In this document: positions 8,378 to 19,218 of the stretch, piece after piece | Layout: each line of letters opens with the position of its first letter | Numbering within the stretch: position 1 is the first letter of the stretch | NCBI GenBank assembly: GCA_003427395.1 | Contig: BFEA01000028.1 | Span: 2,383,967-2,434,710, forward strand | Origin: Chara braunii | Taxonomy: Eukaryota > Streptophyta > Charophyceae > Charales > Characeae | DNA: 50,744 bases | Direction: 5' to 3' | The notes under the pieces: model-generated | Database searches by the model: none | What the model was told of the DNA's origin: nothing | Seen by the model: the letters and a program-made list of their open reading frames with translations, nothing else | Translations under genes and position numbers: made by a program

Positions 8378-8900
8378 TGATATGCAATCGGCCCGGCGTT
8401 GCAAAACGTCTATCAATCCACAATATTCTATCTACACGTCACAACGTCACACTTGGCAATACATCGACGATCTCATCCGTATCTACTATGATTGTGATAG
8501 ACCTGCAAAGCTTCCATACGTGATGTATCGGCACACGGTTGTGCAGCAAGCTGTTCAAGCGCTCGAAGCCGAAGAATGGATGGGACGACACGTGTGACAC
8601 TTTCTGCGGTACACACCGGATATTCCATAGACATGAATATAAAGTTCCCGCCAGGATGAGATGTGCTGCATGACGAAGCCAGTGTATTACCTCGGATGTT
8701 TCAACTTTTCGACTGCATTGCCATCACCTTTTCATTTGCCAAGAGAAAAACAACCTGCGCTGCCAAATTTTCGGCTCTGTTGCTGTGAATTTTCCGAATC
8801 TGTGTTGTTTTTCTGCTACTTCTAAATAAATACGGACAACTCCTTTGGCCTGTGCATTCGCGTTCAGAATTTTAATTTTATCGAGTCTTTGCATACTTCC
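8378..8900 (+). repeat. Possible 3' LTR (partial)
   Basis: It begins TGATATGCAATC after the purine tract. It contains a TATA-like AATATAAAG at about 8636 and AATAAA at about 8826, in the order expected for an LTR. No 5' LTR is available for comparison because the 5' end is lost, and no clear CA end is seen, so the right boundary is a guess. Confidence 0.35.
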
Positions 8901-9639
8901 TTTCCTGTCACATCTTCGTGTGAAGCACTGCTGCCTCCATCCACCGCCTCTCCTCGCCGCGACGCTGCGGCGGGCCCACTTGTGTTTTTAATGATAGTAT
9001 GTTCTTCAATAGGCGTTTATGTGTGATCCTGGTATAAGCTTTCTTATGTGAGCATTTTACGTCATCGGTAGTTTTCATAACAGACATGGTGGGGGAAGCG
9101 TATAGCTGCTCCGTTGGACCTCAAAATTCTGAATATGGAGGACAGTCATCTGGATGGTTGTGGTGACCAAGTATCATACTGGAGCGTCTCTGGAAGGGCA
9201 TACTATCATTGAAAACATCCTCAAACCAACGGAACCTCACTGAGATAGGCTCGTTGGTGGGAAACAACCATTTTGGTCCAATTCAGTGAGCCTTTCCACG
9301 GTGCCTTCACTCATTACCTCGAAATATACCCAAGCCTATAACAATGCCCTAGTCTTTATAGACCCCCCTACGTGCTTGCTAGCGTGCCTCTCCCAAGCAA
9401 TTTCTGTTAAGCCCTCTACCGCTCATCTTCCTCGGCCGACACGCCACTCCCCTAACCATGTTGCACCTACGTTGGTCATTTCATCAACCTAACAACACGA
9501 ACCAAACTACTGTATGCTAACACCAATTGTCCTACCTAAATCGAGATGTACCACGTATTCCTCTAGAGCAGCGGCATACTTCTGCAGTAAGATTTCAAAG
9601 GAGAGTTGTGAATAACTACTGGCCTCTTTTCGAATGCTC
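8901..9639. other. No gene seen
   Basis: Mixed sequence with short frames only. Part of it may belong to the repeat whose clearer fragment starts at 9640, since that repeat is inverted here and extends some distance to the left. Confidence 0.4.
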
Positions 9640-9850
9640 AGAACCCCTAGGCCCCCAAACAAGACTCGATTTCATAAGGAAGTGGTCTGGGGTACTCCTC
9701 CTCCTCGTCCGAGCACAAGACTCGGATTTCAGAAGTCGGACCGTCTCCACCGAATCGGCATGTACCCCCCAGTAGAATGGTCCACTCTAGGTCGATAATA
9801 GTGTCGGCTCCTAAAGCAACGAACCCCCGATCTAGATGCTTCCTTGATAG
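9640..9850 (-). pseudogene. Inverted fragment of the 38.6-kb repeat ORF
   Basis: The reverse complement aligns with 38625-38780. Shared blocks include GGGGGTTCGTTGC, AGAGTGGACC, the Asp/Glu codon run after TCGGAC, and CCCAGACCAC. It translates to IDLEWT, GGT and an acidic SDEEEEYPRP string. The other copy shows IDSEWT and SDEDEGYPRP. Small indels shift the frame between copies. The protein family is not recognised. Two copies show it is a dispersed repeat rather than a unique gene. Confidence 0.65.
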
Positions 9851-10828
9851 TGAAAGTGGCCACTACAAGTAAAATTTTAGTCGTTCTCATTCTCCCTTAC
9901 CCAAGGTAATTTATACGAAAAGAGTTAGAAGAGATAGAGAATGAGAACCGGATAGAAACAATCAATCCTCAGGAAAATACTAAATCCATTTAATATTGTT
10001 TTCTTTCTTCAAACAAATTTTTTTTACGACATACATTTGGATTAACTATTTTCGTAATACGGGTCCTTTTGACAAACAGGTAGGTCGTGGGTAGAAAAAA
10101 AACATATCTCTTTACCAACCCTAAGTAGTCACAATCAATTTTCTTATTGCAAGTATCCTTCTATCTACCTACACACTAAACAACATCCACAAGTTCAGAA
10201 AATTCGGCAATCTATACTCCCGTCAGATCCTACTTTTCACATGCATGACCACACACGTTTTACTCAACCTTTTCTTTTCAACATTCAACACAAACACGGT
10301 CATGTGAAGTGTGGGTTCACAGAGGTGTGAAAAGGAAACCGATCACTCAACTGGCCTTACGTGAAGTGGTCCCGAACATACCCTGGCTCACTCAAGAAAG
10401 CCAAGTAAAAATATACTGCCAAGTAAAAATATACTCGTCACTGAAGAAAATATTGCAACCCTGACGTAAGTCTCGGGCCGGCCAATAGCCTCAATTCACC
10501 CTCCACTCGCACATCTCACACACAGTAGCGCCAAGTGTGAAAACAGTGAGCCACACACGCTAAAAAAAACAATCAACGGGTCCTACGGCAGTCCCAACTA
10601 GTCCCACGCAGCTCCACACTGCTGCCCTCCGCACCGGATGGCCCCAACTGCTGAAACTTCCTACGCCACTCACTCCAAAAAAATAAAAGCGGCCCCGAAT
10701 GTTAATATTATAAGTGTCGAGTATTGCACAGTCAAAAAACTATCGTCACTCCACCCGCACATGCTCAAACAAGTTTTGTCGTTTGCATGCCACTGTCGAG
10801 CGCATCGGTCCGGCACCACATGTGGCAG
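9851..10828. other. No gene seen
   Basis: AT-rich to mixed DNA up to the start of family A copy A. It includes a short duplicated CCAAGTAAAAATATACT at about 10400-10435. No domain or RNA gene is recognisable. Confidence 0.5.
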
Positions 10829-11386
10829 CGCGGGACCCTCTCGGCCGCGTCACATAGGAGTTGGACCAACCTTCCCGCGAACACACAAATGGAGCTTCCT
10901 TAGGCCGCTCAGGCCAAGTGCGCCAGTCATACCTCTCACAAGCCCCTACGACAGGATAGGGCCTACACGAGGCACAACTTACCTCCACCTTACGGGAGCT
11001 GTCACCTCCCTTCGGTGGGCGTATCCCCGCCGAGCTACCAGTCCACAGTCCGAAAGTTAATCAGTTGCAATCGCAGAGGTGGACCAGTCGAGGGCGTTTC
11101 TCGTTCGTTGTAGCATAGGGGGTACGCGCGGTAATACGCCTATCGGGCCCGCACGCGAACTGACATCTTGGGGGGCTGAAGTCCCAAGCGCGGTCCGACG
11201 TCGGTCGACTAGGACGCATCCCGCACACCACCCGCACACCACTTTACGAACACAAAAATAAAACACACACACACATACACATGAAACGACACAACACAAA
11301 CAACACGACAACGCTCCTAGCCCCTCGGTAGCCATCCCATAACTCTCCGATGCGGAAATCAGGTAGGCGTCGCGCGCGAGACTTGG

Positions 11387-11393
11387 TATAAAA
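11387..11393 (+). promoter_or_regulatory. TATA-like box of family A copy A
   Basis: TATAAAA followed by CCGCGCGGACGCAGG, conserved at 22400-22406 in copy B and degraded in copy C near 42718. The upstream block TCCGATGCGGAA is also shared. Conservation between diverged copies supports a promoter role, but no transcript evidence is available. Confidence 0.45.
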
Positions 11394-12559
11394 CCGCGCG
11401 GACGCAGGGCTAACTCATGTCGACTCGCAATGCAAGCGTACACAAGCGGTCGCAGTGATGGCGTACTATATAGTACCCATACTCACGCGGTCCCCCCCGT
11501 TAATCTTGAGGGTCGCATTCGACACTCAAGTGTCGGCTGACACGCGCCTTGAGGGTTAATCTCTCGACGCTGGACAACCGCCATGCGCGGTTGAAGACCA
11601 CACACCCTCTTCTGCACTCTGTGCACAGTGGGTGGTACACAGGTCCATACCTGTGGTGGCAGTCGCTTCCTACTGCCCTGGGGAAAGTCCTACTCTAGGC
11701 CTAGGCAAAAGTCTAGGGGTTTGATTTTGACGGTTGCCACGGACTACAACGTCCAACCATAGAAACTCTAAAAAGCAAAGGATAACAGAGGGCTTTCCTT
11801 TCTCTCAAGCCATAGTCCGGTTAACCCTTATGCACAAATACAGTAGGTCTCTCAAATACTCAGGGTACTCGTAAACATATGAGGGTTAGTTATATAGGAC
11901 GATCACTTCTCACAGTCACAGTGAGGCTCCTCTTAGCCATATATGTATGTAATCGCAGGCAGTCACATCCAAAGTCTGAACCACAAACGCACCGGCAATC
12001 ACATCAAAGATTCAACCAAGAATCCACGCACTACCCGGGATCAACTTCAATCATTCTCTGCGCTCATACCCCTCGCTGCAGCCATACAAGCCTCACTCCT
12101 TCAACTCTTAAATAAGTACTCATTACTTTTGTTGGATGACCATTCAATAATGTCCGGGTGAAAACACAACAAAACAGTTCAATCACAAGGCTAAAGCCTT
12201 TAGGTTGAGTGGCAGGAGTGAATTGGAGTTGGATCGTAAACTGACGAATCGGCAACCGACCTGTTATCAGTGATAACAGAAGATGATCCTCGTAGGATCA
12301 AGCTGAAACTAGTCCAAGGCCTGAATCGAATGTCCAAGAAAGACCTGTACCATAAGATAGACCAATGTAAAGGCTAAACCTATAAGTCCATGGAGAGCAA
12401 TCTCCATATCATGATCTTACCCAAATCACTCTAGTTAACCATATCTAAGCCTACCTCTAAGCAAATGTCCAAAGAAAGTTAGACCCATGGCAAAATCTCC
12501 CCTGGTCAGAGTGGATCGTCAGAATCACCACCTGTTCAACTTATAATCTAACTCCTCTA

Positions 12560-13115
12560 CATCAAGAAAATTTTGGCAGCGCTTCCCGTAGAAAAAATGC
12601 CCTTTCAGAATTTATATCAGTCCGAATATAAAAACATAAATAATCTCTAACTCTAGAAAGTCAACTTTTTTGTCTAACTCCCTGAATTAGTAAAAATTTG
12701 GGCAACATTCACTTTAGAAAGGAATATTTCCCAGATTTATACTAAGTCAGATATGAACTATTTAACTAGCGCCTTAGTTTTGCAGAAATTTCGTCAACAC
12801 TCCTTTTAAAAAAGTGTTATTCTAAAATTTATACAAAGCTAAATCAAGAACTTGAGAATAACTTTGACTTCTCAAAATCCAATTTTATCTAACTCCCTGA
12901 ACTAGCAAAAATTTGGGCAGCACTCCCTTTAGAAAAGGAGACTTTCCAGATTTTTACTAGGTCAGATATAAAGAAAAGAGAAGTTGAATTTTGACAAGTT
13001 CAAAATTGACTAACTCCTTGGATTTGTAGAAATTTCGGCAGCGCTTCCCGTAGAGAAAGTAGCTTTCCAAGATTTATACAAAGCCAAGTACAACAAAGGA
13101 TCTCAAACTATGCGA
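12560..13115 (+). repeat. Five-unit degenerate tandem repeat in family A copy A
   Basis: Units of roughly 90-130 bp carry the core GGCAGCACTCCCTTTAGAAA followed by TTTCCAGATTTATAC, at about 12577, 12705, 12795, 12917 and 13032. They are preceded by CTAACTCCCTGAATT. The first and last units share the variant GCGCTTCCCGTAG, and copy B keeps the same variant in the same end units. The order was therefore fixed before the two copies diverged. Confidence 0.8.
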
Positions 13116-13370
13116 GAATTGAAATAAGTAAAAAAAACTTAGCTCTGAAAATGCAAGAATTGAAAGTAACTTCTATGACTCTAGTACGCGGCGAGCCTCT
13201 AAAGCAACTACCTGTCAAACTGAAACTCAGACCAAGTAGTAGCCTCACTTAGTCACATGCAGGTCAAACCACAAAGGTAAATACTCTCACCATCCCCAAG
13301 TTGGTTCAGCAGACATAAGGTCATATTCTTTGAATGATTTAACCTTTTATACCCTACTTACATAGGGCAT

Positions 13371-14203
13371 TGAGACTGGTCATTCGTCTTAAAAACAATG
13401 CCAGCTCTCTGCCTAGTTATACACGAACGGATTGCACAACTACTTTTCTCTTCATTGGGCATGTGACTAAGTCATTCATCTTGGAAACCATGCTTAGTCG
13501 CTCCGAACTGTTTAAATAGTTATGTTATATATACCTTTCTGCACCTTAGTCTTCAGAAAGAGGGCGTAGGGCTGAGTCATTCATCTTAGAAACAATGTTC
13601 AGCCTGCCCAGGTTACCTTTAGTTATAACTCTTGATTATACTCTCTTTGCTTGTGATAGGGCTATAGTCAGGCCATTCATCTTAGAAATAACGCCTGACT
13701 AACCTTGTTCGTATATAAGTACATATATATACGACATTATAGAGAATCCTATTCCTTTATTCTCGTTATGGTCCTGAGGCCTCAGACTTAGACATTCATC
13801 TTAGAAACAATGTCTAGTCCTCTGACCCTGAATCCTCCCTCAGAACAAAAACAATCAATGAGAGATGAGTCATTCACCTTAGAAACAATGCTCAGCTCTC
13901 TCTTTTTCAGCACACAAGAAAAGCAGGGTACCCTGGGTCTGACCCAGAGACTGTTCAAAAACCACCCAAGTAAAACAACGGTCGGACCATTCATCTTAGA
14001 AACAATGTCTGGCCCTCAAAAAGTCAAGCAAGCAATACCCCTCAGAAATAAGTAGTCAGACCATTCATCTTAAAAACAATGTCTGACACAATTAAAGAAA
14101 CACAACAACTAAGCCATTCATCTTAGAAACAATGCTTGGTTCTTCAGAAAACAGAACAAAACATATTAGTCAGGCCATTCATCTTAGAAACAATGCCTGA
14201 CCC
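13371..14203 (+). repeat. Array of ten hairpins with a constant apical sequence and covarying stems (copy A)
   Basis: Ten units share CATTCATCTTAGAAACAATG or close variants, with CATT and AATG able to pair. Each is flanked by its own matching stem. Examples: GACTAAG/CTTAGTC (13465, 13493), GGCTGAG/TTCAGCC (13570, 13598), TAGTCAGGC/GCCTGACTA (13665, 13693), GTCAGAC/GTCTGAC (14055, 14081), AACTAAGC/GCTTGGTT (14107, 14134), GTCAGGC/GCCTGAC (14169, 14195). Stems differ in sequence between units but remain complementary, which is compensatory change. Unit spacing shrinks from about 100 to about 55 bp toward the right. Function unknown; a structured RNA or a protein-binding array is inferred. Confidence 0.85.
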
Positions 14204-16195
14204 CTTAAGACCCACTCAATCGTGAGCAAAACTGCCTTCCTCCCAACCTTCGCCCTGGTGCAACCCCTTGTGACAATCTGCTTTCGGGCAATCAAGGAAA
14301 TTGAAACTGCCATTATATATGCATTTCTTTAGTTAGTCTGATTTGTGTCCTGAAAGCCAATCCAAAAATCAAAGTAAGTGTTGCATACAGTACAGTCAAC
14401 CAATACACAGGGAGGTATATAGATAGGGGTTATACTGGGTTTATAGGGGAAGGAAATGGTTACCTTTCAATTCCCTGCCTCCAAAGCCTCGCCTAGGTTC
14501 CGGCAGAGGTCTCGCAATCGGTTGGGCGAACCTCCCACAGAGGCCTTGGCACGGATTACGGGTTCCAATCCCGCCTTCCGCCTTCCTTTCAGAACCGATA
14601 GACTAGACTTAGACTAAGAAGGGCAGAAGTAGAAAGACTTAGTTTCTCAGATCCAAGAATGGTGCACTCAGACTCTCACGAGAGGGCCTCGATAGCTGGA
14701 TACGCCTGAGGGTCCCACAATGCTGGCCAAAAACGAGACAATGGCTTGGTCAAACCGACGTCAATTTGTTGAAACAGGCTCCCCTAACGACTCCCGAATC
14801 GCAGCACTGACCCTCCTCACCATCACTCCTCCAACATTACAACACCGCCCTTCTTTATGAGAAGCGCGCCAATGTGCACAGAACAAAGCAGAGTACACAG
14901 TTCCGTAGGCATCGACAGGCCGCTATGGCACACATCAGCACTCCCGACACTCTCAGCAGCAGCAACAGCTAGTACAGTGCCCCCAACAGCAGCAGCGATT
15001 AGTGCTACGGCAACAACTTCACCAACCAAACACAGCCATGTACTCCTCCTCAAGCTCAAACACCGCAGCAAGGTAACTTGAAAACAACTCATGATGATCA
15101 CCGCAACCAGTAGTTGTCTATGTCAGCGGAAGATTTTCAGGGGACACTGCCATGCTGAAAACCCTTAGTAAACAGGAGTGTCGCAGTCTGCAGCAGACGG
15201 TAGCAACCACTGATCAACTGTAGCAACTGGCCTTTGCGATATATCCTTCCATAGGATGGGCAGGATCGAGTGGGCCTTCAAACTAGACCTGGCCAGATAC
15301 AGCGCCGCCAAGTGCAGAGCTGCAGGTGGCTCCTATAGGTCAGGTGGCTCCCGCTCCTAACTCGACATAAACGAGCTCGGCGTAGCCTGATCAAGCCCCA
15401 GCTTCAGCTCCGATGGCCAACGGTAAAACGAACTATGAGCCGAAGCATAGCTGTCGCAAGGGAGGAGTGGTGATGGCTTCGCGATGAAGGTCCGCTTAAT
15501 GCTCGCTTAGCTTGTTACGAAAACGCACAGCCACTATCCACACTTACAAGCTTCGAGTGGCCGACCGAACATCGCTGAGAGGCGAGCTGACTTGCACCTC
15601 CGTTTGCTGATAGAGGGAACAAACGTCGAGTGGGTCTGTTGCCAAACATGGGCAGGTGCACAACCCGCTGCACATTCACTACAGAAGGTCACTGCCCTGC
15701 CCGCCTTCACCATCATGCGAGCCCACATACACCGTGGCTCGACTTTCGATCCATCCCGCACCGCCAGTTTCGTACTTCCACGGCCTTGGTAAGTTCCTCA
15801 CTCCTCTTTCTTCGCTTTACCCTGCCAAGGTTCGTACTTCCTCTCTCTCTCTCTCTCCCTCTCTCTCGTGTATCTCCGATGCTTGCGACTAGGACGGCGT
15901 GACATAGCTACAACCTCGGCTCATACCGCATTGTTACCTCGATTGTGCCTGTGGGTGTTTGCGAGGGCTACTCCCATCAACCTGACGAGCAACGCGCCAG
16001 TCAACAGGTAAGTCTCTATCCGCACGGTTGCCCTCCCGCTATCTATTTCAATGGGATTCACAAAAGTGAATGAATCTATTCGCAAAAAACGGCCAGGTGC
16101 GTCGAACTCTACTAACTCATATCCTACTGACTCATTTCTAAAACTAAAGCTACTGTCACGCTCGCCCGACCAACAACCCTCAGTTTAGACCTCTG
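14204..16195 (+). other. Family A interior, no gene seen
   Basis: Colinear with copy B around 25150-27230, which has an extra foldback insertion. It holds a tRNA T-arm-like GGGTTCCAATCCCGC at about 14550 and a conserved splice-donor-like CAGGTAAGTCTCT at about 16005 (copy B: TAGGTAAGTCTTT at about 27027). Short frames show no domain. Confidence 0.5.
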
Positions 16196-16590
16196 CTCGC
16201 CCGTTTTCATCAAGAAAACGGGCGAGTTTCACAACATTTACTCCCGCCATAGCCGCTTCTCCCGGTACCTCCGCGCACTGACTTTTTCTACTAACTCCAC
16301 TTTTACTTACTTTCTACTGATTCTAACCGCATAATCTGCTTCGCCCATCCTAAAAACCCCAATTTAACATCTTAATTCGCTTGATTCTATCAAGAATCGA
16401 GCGAAATATCAATCTTCCCGTTTCTTTGATACTCCATCCTCCATTTCTTCGCGCACATCTTTTTCCCACTAACTCCTAACGTATTATCTTACTACTAAAA
16501 CTAACACTAGATTCGGATTCGCCAGCCTAAAAAACTCTTACCTACCCTCTCCCCCGGCTCGTTCTGGCTAAGAAACGGCGGGGTATGCGT
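16196..16590 (+). repeat. Second hairpin series of family A, copy A
   Basis: Three hairpins spaced about 180 bp apart. The first is a perfect 13-bp stem CTCGCCCGTTTTC/GAAAACGGGCGAG (16196-16226, loop ATCAA). The second is 12 bp, TTCGCTTGATTC/GAATCGAGCGAA (16376-16405, loop TATCAA, one T-G pair). The third has CCCCG/CGGGG and a GGCTA loop (about 16551-16583). Between them lie repeated phrases such as CTACTAACTCC and CGCCATAGCC. Stems differ between units but pair, and the apical AAGAA is kept. Confidence 0.75.
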
Positions 16591-17457
16591 CCTTTNCCCC
16601 CGCCATAGCCACTCCTCCCATTGCTGCGCATGCACCCGGCGCACATTCGCGCCCAGATTCAGCCCCCTCGTTCACCTGTTCTTCGCTGCCCGTCGCCCGC
16701 TGCCTTGCTATACGGCCCTAACGTTTTGCCGCAGCGACAAAACAAACTCCCCTCTCGTGTCTGCTCCCTCCTTTCTGCCTTCCCCATCTCGCCCGCACCC
16801 GACACAGCCCCCCGTCCAGGTTCAACCCACTTCCCCTCTACTCCGCCTGCCTAGCGCCCGTAGGTACTGCCTCAGCGCCCCCGCAGCTGCCCGTCGGGTC
16901 CTTTCTTCCTCCCTACTTCGTCCGCCCGCTCGGTCTACCACTACTCCCTGCTCAGCGCCTCGCCCGCACCCGACTCTCGTCACCCGTTGCCTCGGACAAT
17001 AGCGGACCCGCAGTCCGCTACTCGGAGATATGTCGTTGGTCCCGCCTCCTCTCGAGTGGCCCTGAGCAGAGACTGCTGATGCTCATAGGAGGAGGGGACC
17101 AGAGGGGTAGTCAAATGACCAGCCCTTCAAAGAGGCTCGGTCCTAATGCTACCGGCCGCCCCCTGGCTGGTTTCACCCACCTACTGTAGCCGGTAGCGCA
17201 CCTGCTGGTGGGTTCAGCCCCCACATGTTCCCACGTCAAAGGCTCGAGCACGGATATGGCTGCTACGGGGTTCCCCACAATACTATGAAGGGGTAACTTT
17301 GGCGTAGTCAGGACAACATTTCGTAATCGGACCTCAGGCAACCCGCGAATACAACGCACCCCCGTGCGTCTTTATATCAACCCCAATACCGCCTCCGAAA
17401 CGGGACGCGAACAGGGGGAAAGCTAAAACCAGAAACGACAAGAGGTATAAGAAAAAA

Positions 17458-17488
<31 letters not shown>

Positions 17489-18155
17489 AACGGGGAAAAA
17501 GGAGAGGAACTACAAACACCTCGCCTCCCCCGTGGGTCGGGCCCGCCGCCATGCCCATTAACAAAATCGAGGGGGATCGTTGGGCCCTCAACCCCTCCTG
17601 TTTTGCTCCACACTGCTCCGCTGCCTCTGCGCCGACGCCCTGCTGGCCTCGATCCCCGGACCTCCGTATCATCAACCCAGTGCCGTAACCTCTAGGGCTA
17701 AGCCCAAGCCTGAGACTAGTGCCCGCAGAGTACCATACAAGGCAGTGTGGCGCGACGCTTTGCGCCAACAAACGGGTTGTGAGGTTCCCAGTGCCCGCGC
17801 CGGCTTGCTTATATCGTGCCATAATTGCCCCGCGCACCATCCTACGTCGCCCCGCTCACCGCACGAAGTCACGCCGTCGTTGTCAATGTCATCGTCCTCG
17901 CACGGGCGCTTGCCTCAGTCGCAGGAAAATATCCTTAATTCCTACTTAATCAAAAATAAATAAATAAAAATAAAACAAAGTTAAACAGGCCGGCGTCTGC
18001 GCCGGCTTTATAATCAACGACAGGGGGAAAAAAAAAATTCCGCGCGCCTCAAACCCTGCGCGCCCATACACTCTCTACTTACCGTACTGCCGCAAGTCGC
18101 GCGGCCTTCTCAACAATTCCAGGTTAAACTTGTTTTCTGTCACTTGCAACACCGC
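16591..18155 (+). other. Family A right part: GC-rich hairpins, poly-A tract, no gene seen
   Basis: Contains a single N at 16596, a poly-A run at about 17461-17490, a paired GAGGGG/CCCCTC (17569, 17592) and the hairpin GCCGGCG/CGCCGGC at about 17990-18007. The matching places in copy B are CCAAGGGG/CCCCTTGG (28673, 28703) and GTCGGCG/CGCCGGT near 29005. The same paired positions thus carry different but complementary sequence. Open frames here are not convincing as genes. Confidence 0.55.
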
Positions 18156-18689
18156 ACTCCAATAAAACCCGCATTTGAAACCCGATCCAATGCGTGCGCC
18201 AACGCCCGTGCCACTCCCAATTCACACCCGTCCTCATTTTACCGTACTCATACTACTTAAAAAAAAAAAAACGGCAGGGTCACCGCTCGCCACATCACCT
18301 CACCCGGCCTCACGAACACTCGTAGTACCACCACTTGACCATACAAAAAAAAAAAAGCTCCACTGCGCCAAAACAAAATCAGCAGCGCCTCAAAACTGCC
18401 AAGAAACGGGTAGCACTTCAGCACTGTCGAGGTGTAAATCACCCGCAAAATGGAGTGCAACCTGTCGCACGGTCACACCAATACTGCGTCGAAAAAGTCC
18501 TGCCGACATCGTAAATTTTCGGCAGCACATCCGCACCAAAATGGGGATCAGCTTGCTGCAAACCAGACCGTCGACACCTCCACCAACATCGCCTTGATGT
18601 TTTCGTTGCCGTCGTGGTCCCGCAGCGTCCCAAGTACCGTTCCGTTAGACAAGCATCAACGAGAAGGATGAGGAGTAGAGTGCTCCCTA

Positions 18690-18925
18690 CCTCGATTTAT
18701 GTATGCCATCCTTGCGTTGGGGCCATGCTAATTAGGCGCGTGCGATTTCGGCCACGTGATCCAAGTGATCGTGAGGTCGAAATCGACCATGCTTTATTAC
18801 TTCCAACATGGCTGCTCGAAAAGGAGCTGGCCCAAGTAGGGTGGTATCGAGTTCGATCCAAGTATCTGTCGGGTGAAAGTCTGCTACATGATCCCACTGG
18901 GCTAGCTCCTGTTACACGGTAAACA
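18690..18925 (-). mobile_element. tRNA-derived SINE, minus-strand copy
   Basis: On the minus strand an RNA polymerase III A box TAGCCCAGTGGG (18904-18893) matches the tRNA consensus exactly. A B-box-like GGATCGAACTC follows at 18859-18849. The tRNA-like head starts GGAGCTAGCCCAGT. The body shares blocks with the plus copy at 34970-35190, including CAGCTCCTTTT, GATCAC, TTAGC and GACCCC-like segments and CGCAAG. Two copies with the same head and body support a SINE rather than a true tRNA gene; the acceptor stem is not preserved. Confidence 0.7.
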
Positions 18926-19218
18926 TAAGCAAGTCTTCATTATGAAGAGCTAACCAGCATATAACCCTGTAGGCTTCAGCCTGCCCCTGCCGCTTAAACT
19001 GTCGTCGCCCATCCCCGAAGCAAACATGAATTCATCCGCATAGGGTGGGGCATAAGTCTTTCGCCATGCCGACGCCGGTTCGAGTTCGAGCAGGGCAATT
19101 CTAAAATAAGATAAGTCTGAATCCCCCCGCTACTCTTATTACGACTTACATGCCCAACGCGGCCACCCTTTATCCACTTAAACCCTGAGTCACTATTTTA
19201 TATAGAATAGGTTTAGAT
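18926..19218. other. Short interval, possible tRNA-like B box
   Basis: GCCGGTTCGAGTTCGAGC at about 19072 resembles a tRNA T arm, but I cannot build a full cloverleaf. Nothing else is seen. Confidence 0.3.

Larger units (their letters stand above)
2943..8900 (+). mobile_element. 5'-truncated Ty3/gypsy-type LTR retrotransposon with extra 3' ORFs
   Basis: The domain order RT, RNase H, integrase is that of Ty3/gypsy (Metaviridae) pol. Gag, protease and the start of RT are missing, replaced by a GA microsatellite. Two unusual things are seen. A PHD finger lies between RNase H and integrase. Three ORFs follow integrase, two of them coupled by ATGA overlaps. There is no chromodomain-like ending. 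The C-terminus after the integrase GPF/Y-like region is a Ser/Pro-rich tail. A candidate polypurine tract is at 8361-8377. The right boundary is uncertain. Two in-frame stops in the integrase ORF make this copy inactive. Confidence 0.85.
10829..18155 (+). mobile_element. Family A element, copy A (about 7.3 kb, unclassified)
   Basis: Defined by colinear similarity to copy B (21588-29195). Shared landmarks in order: the left block with GAGCTACCAGTCCACA, a TATAAAACCG site, TGTTATCAGTGATAACA, five short tandem units, the hairpin array, a donor-like AGGTAAGTCT, a second hairpin set and GC-rich hairpins near 18000. Shorter relatives C, D and E lie at 41-46 kb. I find no transposase, RT or other enzyme, so it is non-autonomous or very decayed. 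I do not see LTRs or convincing terminal repeats. The ends are set by where similarity to copy B stops. Confidence 0.75.

Noticed and set aside
14530-14590. tRNA gene at the GGGTTCCAATCCCGC T-arm
   Set aside because: No acceptor, D or anticodon arm can be formed with correct spacing around it.
10829-18155. Family A as an LTR retrotransposon or Helitron
   Set aside because: No long terminal direct repeats, primer-binding site, enzyme ORF or clear TC...CTRR ends could be found, so it is left unclassified.
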